Assembly (NCBI GenBank): GCA_030052355.1
Contig: JASIGS010000635.1
Location: forward strand, 1-22,989
Direction of reading: 5' to 3'
Length of the DNA stretch: 22,989 nucleotides
DNA from: Streptosporangiaceae bacterium
GTDB taxonomy: Bacteria; Actinomycetota; Actinomycetes; Streptosporangiales; Streptosporangiaceae
Under the pieces are notes generated by a model. That model did not search any database. It was given only the letters and a program-made list of their open reading frames with translations, and was not told the DNA's origin. Below, one piece after another: positions 1 through 6,653 of this stretch. Positions within the stretch are counted from its first letter, which is position 1, and every line of letters starts with the position of its first letter. Position numbers and translations under genes: made by a program.

Positions 1-1580
1 TCTGGCGACTGGGCCGGGTTGTAGCGGTAGACGAGGCTGTCGGAGACCAGTTCCCGGTCCATCGCGTCCAGCGTGGACAGCCACATCGGGTCAGTGGCCG
101 CGATGAACCCCTCCAGGGGCATGAGCAGCAGCGACGAGTCCAGCACGTCGGTCTCGTAGTGCTGGGTGAACGCCTTGACCTTCTTGTTCCAGCCGCGCGC
201 CATGATCTGGTTGTAGATGCGGTCACGCTCGATGACCCACGTCGCAACGTTGGCGGGCCGGCCGTGTCGCTCGGCGAGCCGGATCGCCCGGTCGAGCGCC
301 ACCCAGCACTGGAACCGGCCGTAGGTGAAGTCCCGTCGGCCGCCGCGGGTCTCCCAGACCCCCTCGTCGGGCTGGTCCCAGTTGTCCGCGACCCAGTCGA
401 CCATCCGCGCCATGGCGATCCAGCCTTCGTGCGCGATCGGCAGCCCGAAGCGGTCACCGGCGAGCACCGCATCCATGGCCTCGCCGTAGATGTCCAGCTG
501 CAACTGGTCGGCGGCGCCATTGCCGATGCGGACCGGCCGGGAGCCGCGCCAGCCCTCGAAGTGGTCAAGTATCTCCTCGGTCAGGTCCGACGAGCCGTCC
601 ACCCGGTACATGATCTTGAGCGGACCTGACCCGTCGGCGCCCTTGCTCTCGGTCCCCCGGTCGCGCATCCAGGCAGCGAACTTTGCTGCCTCCTCCGCGT
701 AGCCGAGGCCGAGCAGGGCGTGAATGGACAGTGAACCGTCGCGTATCCAGGTGAACCGGTAATCCCAGTTCCGCTCGCCGCCTGCCTGCTCGGGGAGGCC
801 GAAGGTGGCCGCGGCGACGGGCGCACCGGTCGGCTCGTAGGTGAGCAGCTTGAGCGTCATGGCCGACCTGGTGACAATCTCGCGCCAGCGCCCGGCGTAG
901 GTGGAGCGGCCCAGCCAGCCCTTCCAGTACGCCGCGGTGTCGGTGGCCAGCCGGTCGAGCTCCGCGGGCGGGAGTGAGCGCGGCTTGCCGCCCATGGACT
1001 CGAGCACGACGCCGCCCGTCTGGCCCTCGCGCAGGGTGAACGTGGCGCGCAGCCCGTCGCCCGCGCGCTCGACCTTCGCACCCCCCGCCTGCTCCGTGCG
1101 CCTGCCCGAGGAGTGCAGCGTCAGTTCCTGCCCGCCTTGCGTGCGGAACACGGCCCCGAGGTCCGACAATTCGACTTCGTGCTTGGCGCGCCCGTAGTCG
1201 AAGCGCGGCTGCAGCTCGAGCACGAAGTGCATGGTGCCGCGGGCCACCCGCAGGTGCCTGACCAGCCGGTGCTTATCCGTCGGTTTGCCCTCGATGACCG
1301 GCATGAAGTCGGTGACCTCGCCGACGCCGTCCGCGGTCATGAACCGGGTGATGAGCATGGCGGTGTTGGGCAGGTAAAGCTGCTTGCTCACGTAGTTCTC
1401 GGTGGCCGGCCCGATCTTGAAGAAACCGCCGCGGTTGGCGTCGAGCAGGGAAGCGAAGACGCTCGGCGAGTCGAACCGCGGACAGCAGAAGAAGTCGATC
1501 GTGCCGTCGTTGGTCACCAGCGCCGCGGTCTGCAGATCGCCGACGAGCCCGTGATCACTGATGCTCGGGTACTGCTCCAC
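1..1580 (-). CDS. Glycoside hydrolase family 15 enzyme (glucoamylase/trehalase type), 3' end outside window
   Basis: The 526 readable codons encode a bacterial GH15 protein that hydrolyses alpha-glucosidic bonds from a non-reducing end; in actinobacteria relatives act on trehalose, maltose or malto-oligosaccharides. The N-terminus reads MEQYPSISDHGLVGD, the usual start of this family, followed by a beta-sandwich domain to about residue 230. The (alpha/alpha)6 barrel then carries ERNWDYRFTWIRDGS (about residues 268-282) and DEGVWETRGGRRDFTYGRFQ (about 405-424); the Glu of the second motif is the expected general acid. The start is GTG at 1580, preceded by a strong AGGAGG ribosome site 6 nt away. 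No signal peptide is seen, so the enzyme is probably cytoplasmic. The general base region lies mostly beyond the left edge. Full-length relatives are about 590-670 residues. The substrate cannot be decided from the sequence. Confidence 0.95.
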   Translation of the reverse strand, partial: MEQYPSISDHGLVGDLQTAALVTNDGTIDFFCCPRFDSPSVFASLLDANRGGFFKIGPATENYVSKQLYLPNTAMLITRFMTADGVGEVTDFMPVIEGKPTDKHRLVRHLRVARGTMHFVLELQPRFDYGRAKHEVELSDLGAVFRTQGGQELTLHSSGRRTEQAGGAKVERAGDGLRATFTLREGQTGGVVLESMGGKPRSLPPAELDRLATDTAAYWKGWLGRSTYAGRWREIVTRSAMTLKLLTYEPTGAPVAAATFGLPEQAGGERNWDYRFTWIRDGSLSIHALLGLGYAEEAAKFAAWMRDRGTESKGADGSGPLKIMYRVDGSSDLTEEILDHFEGWRGSRPVRIGNGAADQLQLDIYGEAMDAVLAGDRFGLPIAHEGWIAMARMVDWVADNWDQPDEGVWETRGGRRDFTYGRFQCWVALDRAIRLAERHGRPANVATWVIERDRIYNQIMARGWNKKVKAFTQHYETDVLDSSLLLMPLEGFIAATDPMWLSTLDAMDRELVSDSLVYRYNPAQSP

Positions 1581-1692
1581 GGTCGCCTCCTAGGGATTGG
1601 CATGGGCCGGCCACCGCAGGCTCCCGGCGGCGGCACGCGGCCACAGTCGCACCGGCGGGGCGCGGCCACATCACCCCCGCCGGATGATTTGG

Positions 1693-1712
1693 CGGCCGGG
1701 CGCGCCCGGCCG
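1693..1712. promoter_or_regulatory. Perfect 20-bp GC palindrome between divergent genes
   Basis: CGGCCGGGCGCGCCCGGCCG is a perfect, gapless 20-bp palindrome in the 230-bp region between the GH15 gene (-) and the DUF1269-like gene (+). It could be a regulator site or a cruciform/hairpin. No regulator is identified. In DNA this rich in G and C such palindromes arise more easily by chance, so a function is unproven. Confidence 0.4.
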
Positions 1713-1810
1713 GAGGCAGCGGCGGCGAATCACCCCGTGCGGGTGGTGCGGGCGGCCGCATCCAGTAGGAACGTGCGATGCGGTGGGCTGATGCGGGAAG
1801 GAGCGGACTA

Positions 1811-2227
1811 ATGCCAACGACGGCGTGGCGGTTTGCCAGCACCGAGGGCGCCGATGGCGCCGTGCTCAAGCTCAAGGGCCTGGACGCACAGGACCTCATC
1901 GACGTTCAGGACGTCACTGTCCTGCGCTGGCCGCACTACGCGGGCGGGCCCACGGTGCAGGAGCACGTGACCGACTCGGGCACCATGGTTTCCTCGATCG
2001 TGCGCAAGATCAAGCACGAAACGATCGACGGCTCGATGATCGAGACCGTCAAGACCGACCTGATGCCGGGCACTTCGGCGGTCGTGGTGCTGAGCTCGGG
2101 CGCGGTGATCGACCAGGTAGCGAGGGCGTTCGAGGACAGCGGGATGGAGCTGATCCGGACCGACCTCTCGGTGCCTGACCAGGACAGGCTGAGGGCGATG
2201 ATCAGGCAGGCCCAGCAGGGCCAGTAG
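1811..2227 (+). CDS. DUF1269-like small protein lacking the membrane segment
   Basis: This 138-residue protein resembles the DUF1269 family. Residues 13-38 (DGAVLKLKGLDAQDLIDVQDVTVLRW) match the N-terminal half and residues 86-133 (MPGTSAVVVLSS ... LIRTDLSVPDQDRLRAMI) match the C-terminal half. In most relatives a Gly-rich hydrophobic stretch separates these halves. Here it is replaced by a charged linker (about residues 52-84) with no transmembrane helix, so the protein should be soluble. The ATG at 1811 follows AAGGAG at 7-9 nt spacing and is preferred over an in-frame ATG at 1778 that has no ribosome site. It is convergent with the universal stress protein gene, whose stop lies 22 bp away. 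The molecular function of the family is not known; expression with stress proteins is common, and that is the only clue here. Confidence 0.8.
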   Translation: MPTTAWRFASTEGADGAVLKLKGLDAQDLIDVQDVTVLRWPHYAGGPTVQEHVTDSGTMVSSIVRKIKHETIDGSMIETVKTDLMPGTSAVVVLSSGAVIDQVARAFEDSGMELIRTDLSVPDQDRLRAMIRQAQQGQ

Positions 2228-2249
2228 CAGCAGGCCCGGTGACGGCCGG

Positions 2250-2678
2250 CTATCCGGGCTCGTCGCCGCGCTTGACCAGCACGACCGGGCAGGCCGCGTG
2301 CGCGGCACAGGCCTGGCTGACCGAGCCGAGCATGAGCCCGGCGAACGGAGACCGTCCCCTGATGCCGAGGACGAGCAGGTCGGCATCCTTGGACGCGATG
2401 ATCAGAGACTCCGTCGGGTCGCCCTGGGCGATCAGCGGCAGCAGCGGCACAGGCGGGGACGGGGCGACCTCGCTGACCGTCTTGATCAGGAAGTCGTGAT
2501 AGGTCCGTTCCAGTTCGTCCTTGTCGTAGGCGCCTGGTATAGACAGGAACGGAAGCTGCCAGCAAAACAGCGCGGTCACCTGACCGGACGAGTGGCTTGC
2601 GGCCTCGGCGAGGGCCCAGCGGAGCGCGGCCGTGCTGTGCGCAGACCCGTCCACCCCGACGACGACTTTGTAGGTCAT
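2250..2678 (-). CDS. Universal stress protein (UspA family), copy 1
   Basis: This 142-residue single-domain Usp begins with VVVGVDGSAHS (residues 5-15) and ends with the nucleotide-binding signature G-x2-G-x9-G-S (G105, G108, G118, S119), so it is expected to bind ATP or a related nucleotide. Its ATG overlaps the TGA of the upstream transporter gene in an ATGA arrangement, which implies translational coupling and matched dosage with that transporter. It is very similar to the Usp at 4238-4657, which has the same partner and overlap. The pairing suggests the Usp senses nucleotide state for the transporter, but no direct evidence exists in the sequence. Family assignment is firm; the physiological role is inferred. 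Confidence 0.95.
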   Translation of the reverse strand: MTYKVVVGVDGSAHSTAALRWALAEAASHSSGQVTALFCWQLPFLSIPGAYDKDELERTYHDFLIKTVSEVAPSPPVPLLPLIAQGDPTESLIIASKDADLLVLGIRGRSPFAGLMLGSVSQACAAHAACPVVLVKRGDEPG

Positions 2679-4111
2679 GCTGGCTCCAGGCTGACTTGCA
2701 CGGGCGAAAGCGCCTCGGCGGAGAGTTCTTCGAGGCTCTTGCCCTTGGGTTCGGGCAGCAGCACACCGGTCAGCACCAACCCGGCGATCGCGACACACCC
2801 TGCGATGACTTCCGCGCCGCGGATTCCCAGCGATGACGCCAGGAAGTCGGGGAAAAGAAATGCGCCGAGGAACGCGCCCAGCTTGCCGGCTCCGGCTGAG
2901 ATCCCGTGGCTGGTCGTCCGCACCTCAACCGGGAAGATCTCGGCGGGGTAGACGAACGTGGTGGTGTTCGGCCCGAACTCGGTGAAGAAGTAGCTGACGC
3001 CGTACAGCACGATGAAGGGCGTCGCGTTGACCGTGACGCTCGGGACGATGCCGATTACCAGGAACAGCAGCCCCATCAGCGCGAAGCCCAGGACCTGGAT
3101 CCGCTTGCGGCCGGTGCGGTCGAGTAGCGCGATCGCGAGAAAGTAGCCGGGCACGGCGAAGACGGCGAAGATCGCGAGCTCGATGAGGGTGTTGTGCAAT
3201 TCCGATGCCTTGGGATTCAGCAGAGCGAGTATCTCCGGCGCTGAGATGCTGTTGCCGTAGTAGCAGAAGTCGAGCAGCGCCCAGGCACCCGCCGTGCCGA
3301 TGAGCCAGAGCAGCATCCGCTGGTTGCGGGCCAGGATGCCGAAGCCCTCAAGCGCTCCCTGGGGGTGGCGCGCCTTCGACTCGGCCGCGGCGGCAGGGGC
3401 GGCCACCGTGCCGGTTGCCGCGGCGATGGCGGCCTCGGCCTCGTCCGCAGCGCCGCCCGCCATCGCGAACCGTGGCGTCTCGTGGATCTGCCGGCGCAGG
3501 TAGAACACCGCGAGGCCGGGGATGGCCCCGAGGGCCAGCAGGATCCGCCACGTGGTGTCACCGGAAAGGTGGCCGGCCAGCAGCGCGGAGGCGATGAGGG
3601 GGCCGATGATCAGGCCGGCGCCCTGCATGGCGAAGACCAGGCCGACCATGCGGCCGCGCGACTGCTTGCCGGAGTACTCGCTCATGATCGTGGCCGAGAC
3701 TGGGTAGTCGCCGCCGATGCCGATGCCGAGTATGACGCGGCATACCAGCAGGAACGCGTAGTTCGGCGCGAACGCCGACGCGATCGCGCCGACGGCAAGG
3801 ATCAGGACCTCGTAACCGTAGATCCGCTTCCGGCCGAGGATGTCGGCGACCCGGCCGAAGACGATCGCGCCGACCGCAGACGCCAGCAGGGTTGCCGAAT
3901 TCAGCCACGAAACCTGGGCAGTAGAGAGCGACCACTCCGATTTGAGCAGGTATACCACGATGCCGATGACGAAAAGATCGTAGGCATCGGTGAAGAATCC
4001 CATGCCAGAGACGAACATGATCTTCAACTGGAAGCGCGAGATTCCGCCCTGGTCGATGGCGTCGAAGTCGGCGGATCCCGGTAATGCCGCGGCAGCTGCC
4101 TGGTCGCTCAT
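2675..4111 (-). CDS. PHS-family MFS transporter, predicted phosphate:H+ symporter, copy 1
   Basis: This 478-residue major facilitator has twelve predicted membrane helices and a charged cytoplasmic loop rich in Ala and Glu at about residues 220-260. It carries signatures of the phosphate:H+ symporter family typified by yeast Pho84: GFFTDAYDLF, GIGIGGDYPVSATIMSEYS and FGPNTTTFVYPAEIFP. Residues that bind phosphate or protons in the fungal PiPT structure have counterparts: D42, D135, Y136, Q163, W277, D281, Y285 and N382, with matching spacings (28 residues from D135 to Q163; W+4=D, +8=Y). I chose ATG 4111 because a TACTTT -10 box lies exactly 7 nt upstream, suggesting a leaderless mRNA; an in-frame TTG at 4138 is the alternative. 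It is the first gene of a pair with the overlapping Usp gene and is paralogous to 4654-6090. Confidence 0.92.
   Translation of the reverse strand: MSDQAAAAALPGSADFDAIDQGGISRFQLKIMFVSGMGFFTDAYDLFVIGIVVYLLKSEWSLSTAQVSWLNSATLLASAVGAIVFGRVADILGRKRIYGYEVLILAVGAIASAFAPNYAFLLVCRVILGIGIGGDYPVSATIMSEYSGKQSRGRMVGLVFAMQGAGLIIGPLIASALLAGHLSGDTTWRILLALGAIPGLAVFYLRRQIHETPRFAMAGGAADEAEAAIAAATGTVAAPAAAAESKARHPQGALEGFGILARNQRMLLWLIGTAGAWALLDFCYYGNSISAPEILALLNPKASELHNTLIELAIFAVFAVPGYFLAIALLDRTGRKRIQVLGFALMGLLFLVIGIVPSVTVNATPFIVLYGVSYFFTEFGPNTTTFVYPAEIFPVEVRTTSHGISAGAGKLGAFLGAFLFPDFLASSLGIRGAEVIAGCVAIAGLVLTGVLLPEPKGKSLEELSAEALSPVQVSLEPA
3618..3730. repeat. Near-identical block shared with 5603-5715 (copy A)
   Basis: These 113 bases match 5603-5715 with a single mismatch (T at 3701 versus C at 5686). 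They include 83 consecutive identical bases, at an offset of 1985 bp. The block codes for the GGDYP-to-AMQGAG stretch of both transporters. Surrounding sequence of the two genes is clearly more diverged, which points to recent gene conversion or very strong constraint. Confidence 0.85.
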
Positions 4112-4118
4112 GGCAGCG

Positions 4119-4124
4119 AAAGTA
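4119..4124 (-). promoter_or_regulatory. Putative -10 box of a leaderless promoter for MFS copy 1
   Basis: TACTTT on the minus strand ends exactly 7 nt before the ATG at 4111, so transcription would begin at or next to the A of ATG. No ribosome site precedes this ATG, which fits a leaderless message. The -35 region is poor (TGCTGA at 17-bp spacing). The same geometry occurs upstream of 6090 and 6587. Confidence 0.5.
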
Positions 4125-4237
4125 CGGCCGATCCGCAAACGTCAGCAGACGTGCGCCAGAACCGGAAACGGCGTGATCGCGAACAGCGCATACGCGGGGG
4201 CCTCTGACGAGCCCGATCGTGCCTCCCGGGCGGGAAG

Positions 4238-4657
4238 CTAGGCGTCACCCTCCCGCACGAGGACCACCGGGCACGGTGAGCTGGCCGCGCAGGCCTGGCT
4301 GACCGAGCCGAGCATAAGCCCGGCGAATCGCGACCGGCCCCTCGTGCCGAGCACCAGGACGTCTGCTCCCTTGGCCGCAAGGATCAGCGACTCGATGGGG
4401 TCGCCTTGGGCGACCAGCGTCGTCAGCGGCACACCCGGCGATGGCGCGATCTCATTGACCGTTGACACGAGGTACTTCTTGTAGGCGTCCTCGAGTTCGT
4501 CGATCTGCGCGGCGCCTGGGACCGACAGGAACGGCGGCTGCCAGGCCAGCACGGCCGTCACCTCGCCGGAGTGCTGGCCGGCCTCCGCCAGCGCCCAGCG
4601 AAGCGCCGCGGCCGAGTGCGGCGACCCGTCGACGCCAACGACCGCCTTGAACGTCAT
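4238..4657 (-). CDS. Universal stress protein (UspA family), copy 2
   Basis: This 139-residue Usp is a close paralogue of the copy at 2250-2678. It starts AVVGVDGSPHS and has the nucleotide-binding signature G104-TR-G107-RSRFAGLML-G117-S118. Its ATG overlaps the TGA of the transporter gene at 4654-6090 as ATGA, the same junction as in the first module. A longer in-frame extension exists upstream but is only the shadow of the transporter gene read in another frame. Binding of ATP is predicted from the motif. Coupling to a phosphate-type transporter is seen from the gene layout; what it does to the transporter is not known. Confidence 0.95.
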   Translation of the reverse strand: MTFKAVVGVDGSPHSAAALRWALAEAGQHSGEVTAVLAWQPPFLSVPGAAQIDELEDAYKKYLVSTVNEIAPSPGVPLTTLVAQGDPIESLILAAKGADVLVLGTRGRSRFAGLMLGSVSQACAASSPCPVVLVREGDA

Positions 4658-6090
4658 GCCGTCGCCGCCTGCGCTGGCTGGTACGTCTGCCCGAGCGCCT
4701 CGGCGGACAGGTCCTCGAGGCTGCGGCCCTTGGGCTCGGGCAGCAGCGCCACCGTCAGCGCCAGCCCGGCGAAGGACACGACGGCCGCCAAAATTTCGGC
4801 GCCGCGTATGCCCATCGACGAGGCAAGAAAGACCGGGAAGAGGAACGCGCCGGCGAAGGCGCCGAGTTTGCCGGCGGCCGCTGAGATGCCGTGGCCGGTC
4901 GTGCGGACCTGGAGCGGGAACAGCTCGGCTGGATAGATGAAGGTCGTGGTGTTCGGCCCGAATTCGGTGAAGAAGTAACTGACGCCGTACAGGATGATGA
5001 AAGGTGCGGCGTAGGCCGTTACCGCCGGTATGAGGCCGATCAGCAGGAACGCCAGGCCCATGATCGCGAAGCCGGTGACCTGGATGCTCTTGCGCCCGGT
5101 CTTGTCCAGCAACAAGATCGCGACGATGTAGCCGGGCACCGCGAAGACCGCGAAGATCAGCAGCTGGACCAGCGTGTTGTGGAGCAGGGAAGCGTGCGGG
5201 TTCAGCAGCTTCAGTATCTCCGGTGCCGAGATGCTGTTGCCGTAGTAGCAGAAGTCGAGCAGCAGCCAGGCGCCGGCCGTGCCGATCAGCCACAGCAGCA
5301 TGCGCTGGCTGCGGACCAGCACGACGAACCCGTCAAGGGGACCCTGGCTAACCCGGGCGGTCGACTCATGCGCGGGCGCCCTCGTCTGGGCTGCGCCGGT
5401 CGCGTTCGCGATCGCGGCGTTGGCTTCTTCCGTTGCCCCTCCCGCCATGGCGAACCGCGGTGTCTCGTGGATCTGGCGGCGCAAGTAGAACACCGCGAGG
5501 CCGGGGATGGCGCCGAGGCCGAGCAGGATCCGCCAGGTTGTGTCGTTGGACAGGCCGGATGCCAGCAGGATCGAGGCGACGAGCGGTCCCACGACGAGAC
5601 CCGCGCCCTGCATGGCGAAGACCAGGCCGACCATGCGGCCGCGCGACTGCTTGCCGGAGTACTCGCTCATGATCGTGGCCGAGACCGGGTAGTCGCCGCC
5701 GATGCCGATGCCGAGGACGACGCGGCAGACGAGCAGGAACGCGTAGTTAGGCGCGAACGCGGATGCCAGCGCGCCGATCGCGAGGATCAGCACTTCGTAA
5801 CCGTAGATCCGCTTCCGGCCGACGATGTCGGCGACCCGGCCGAAGACGACGGCTCCGACCGCGGACGCGAGAAGCGTGGCCGAATTGAGCCAGGAAACCG
5901 CGCCGGTGGACAGGTGCCACTCGGTGGTCAGCAGCGAGACGACGATGCCGATGACGAACAGGTCGTAGGCGTCGGTGAAGAAGCCCATGCCAGAGACGAA
6001 CATGATCTTCCACTGGAACCGGGTGATGGGGGCGCGGTCAAGCGCACCGAACGCGTCCGGCTGCGGCGTCGTCTGCGTCCTGTTGGCCAT
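4654..6090 (-). CDS. PHS-family MFS transporter, predicted phosphate:H+ symporter, copy 2
   Basis: This 478-residue major facilitator is the paralogue of 2675-4111 and has exactly the same length. The presumed phosphate and proton site is fully kept: D40, D133, Y134, Q161, W275, D279, Y283 and N380 (PiPT-type D45, D149, Y150, Q177, W320, D324, Y328, N431). The central loop (about residues 218-250) and the N-terminus differ most between copies. The ATG at 6090 has no ribosome site but has TAGCTT 7 nt upstream; a TTG at 6099 would lie inside that box and is rejected. Two related palindromes overlap and precede the promoter, so this copy looks repressor-controlled, whereas copy 1 lacks them. That difference may explain why two copies are kept. 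Phosphate is the best substrate guess from conserved residues; other anions are possible. Confidence 0.92.
   Translation of the reverse strand: MANRTQTTPQPDAFGALDRAPITRFQWKIMFVSGMGFFTDAYDLFVIGIVVSLLTTEWHLSTGAVSWLNSATLLASAVGAVVFGRVADIVGRKRIYGYEVLILAIGALASAFAPNYAFLLVCRVVLGIGIGGDYPVSATIMSEYSGKQSRGRMVGLVFAMQGAGLVVGPLVASILLASGLSNDTTWRILLGLGAIPGLAVFYLRRQIHETPRFAMAGGATEEANAAIANATGAAQTRAPAHESTARVSQGPLDGFVVLVRSQRMLLWLIGTAGAWLLLDFCYYGNSISAPEILKLLNPHASLLHNTLVQLLIFAVFAVPGYIVAILLLDKTGRKSIQVTGFAIMGLAFLLIGLIPAVTAYAAPFIILYGVSYFFTEFGPNTTTFIYPAELFPLQVRTTGHGISAAAGKLGAFAGAFLFPVFLASSMGIRGAEILAAVVSFAGLALTVALLPEPKGRSLEDLSAEALGQTYQPAQAATA
5603..5715. repeat. Near-identical block shared with 3618-3730 (copy B)
   Basis: This is the second copy of the 113-base block described at 3618-3730, with one mismatch and an offset of 1985 bp. 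It lies inside the transporter gene of the second module. Confidence 0.85.
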
Positions 6091-6097
6091 GCGACCC

Positions 6098-6103
6098 AAG
6101 CTA
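6098..6103 (-). promoter_or_regulatory. Putative -10 box of a leaderless promoter for MFS copy 2
   Basis: TAGCTT on the minus strand ends 7 nt before the ATG at 6090, predicting a start of transcription at the ATG. The box lies partly inside the palindrome at 6099-6115. No convincing -35 is present, which would suit a regulated promoter. Confidence 0.5.
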
Positions 6104-6115
6104 CTTTCAGTAGCT
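6099..6115. promoter_or_regulatory. Operator-like palindrome O1
   Basis: AGCTACTTTCAGTAGCT consists of perfect 7-bp arms around a 3-bp centre (TTC). It overlaps the proposed -10 box of the second transporter gene. Its core ACTTTCAGT recurs, inverted, in the neighbouring palindrome at 6120-6134. A repressor bound here would block the promoter. The cognate regulator is unknown and not obviously encoded in this window. Confidence 0.6.
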
Positions 6116-6119
6116 AGAT

Positions 6120-6134
6120 GTCACTGAAAGTGAC
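6120..6134. promoter_or_regulatory. Operator-like palindrome O2
   Basis: GTCACTGAAAGTGAC has perfect 6-bp arms around GAA. Its centre is 20 bp from that of O1, about two helical turns, so two dimers could sit on the same face of the DNA. A further half-site GAAAGTGA occurs at 6164-6171. Confidence 0.6.
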
Positions 6135-6176
6135 CCCCCGGATGTGGCCGAATGGGGTAAACGGAAAGTGAACGGA

Positions 6177-6587
6177 CTAGCGGCTATCGGGGGTAGACGT
6201 CCCGCGCGCCATCTCCCTGACGGTAACGTCGGCCAGCAGCAGCCCGGCGATGAGCTCATCGATCACCCGCTCGCCGTCGATCGCGCCGCAGCTGAACAGG
6301 TCGATCGCGATCAGGCTCTCTTCTGGCCAGGTGTGCAGGGACAGGTGCGACTCGGCCAGGATCAGCAGCAGCGTGATCGCGCCGTTCGGAAACTGCACGT
6401 GACTCACGTCCAGGACATGCCCGCCGCCGGACACCACGGCGGCGGTCGCCAGGCCGGTCAGCGCGGCAACCTCGGTGACGGGAGACTCAGCCGTGCACCG
6501 CGCGTCCAGCGCGTACAGCCGCTTCGGGCAGGTAGCTTCCTGCCTTCGCAGGTCGACGTATGCGCTCGCCGCTTCGGTGCCCGACAT
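6177..6587 (-). CDS. speD: S-adenosylmethionine decarboxylase proenzyme (SpeD/SpeH type)
   Basis: This 136-residue proenzyme makes decarboxylated AdoMet, the aminopropyl donor for polyamine synthesis. It belongs to the short prokaryotic class that cleaves itself to form a pyruvoyl group. AESHLSLHTWPE (residues 78-89) holds the cleavage site E79/S80; H85 and C100 lie 5 and 20 residues after that Ser, the same spacings as S63, H68 and C83 of the Thermotoga enzyme. ATG 6587 has TATCTT exactly 7 nt upstream and no ribosome site, so a leaderless start is likely; an in-frame TTG at 6596 overlaps that box. The gene is divergent from the BpsA-like gene 66 bp away, which uses the product. Function is secure from the motif; the final polyamine is not. 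Confidence 0.95.
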   Translation of the reverse strand: MSGTEAASAYVDLRRQEATCPKRLYALDARCTAESPVTEVAALTGLATAAVVSGGGHVLDVSHVQFPNGAITLLLILAESHLSLHTWPEESLIAIDLFSCGAIDGERVIDELIAGLLLADVTVREMARGTSTPDSR

Positions 6588-6594
6588 GATGTGC

Positions 6595-6600
6595 AAGATA
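6595..6600 (-). promoter_or_regulatory. Putative -10 box of a leaderless promoter for speD
   Basis: TATCTT on the minus strand is 7 nt from the ATG at 6587. It is the best match to an actinobacterial TANNNT box in the 66-bp divergent region. No good -35 hexamer is seen at 16-19 bp. Confidence 0.5.
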
Positions 6601-6605
6601 CCGTA

Positions 6606-6617
6606 GCCCTGCAGGGC
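6606..6617. promoter_or_regulatory. 12-bp palindrome between speD and bpsA
   Basis: GCCCTGCAGGGC is a perfect palindrome centred between the two divergent start codons and just upstream of the speD -10 box. It could let one regulator control both the decarboxylase and the aminopropyltransferase operon. It is short and GC-rich, so chance is possible. Confidence 0.35.
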
Positions 6618-6653
6618 AGCGGTTGGCCCGGGGACGACCAGCAGGGCGAATAC

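Noticed and set aside
4140..4151. CGTC-AGCA-GACG inverted repeat upstream of the first transporter gene
   Set aside because: Only 4-5 bp arms, unrelated to the ACTTTCAGT palindromes at the second copy, and easily due to chance.
4891..6117. A 408-codon open frame on the plus strand
   Set aside because: It mirrors the transporter gene on the other strand; the translation is low-complexity Asp/Arg/Gln with no family resemblance.
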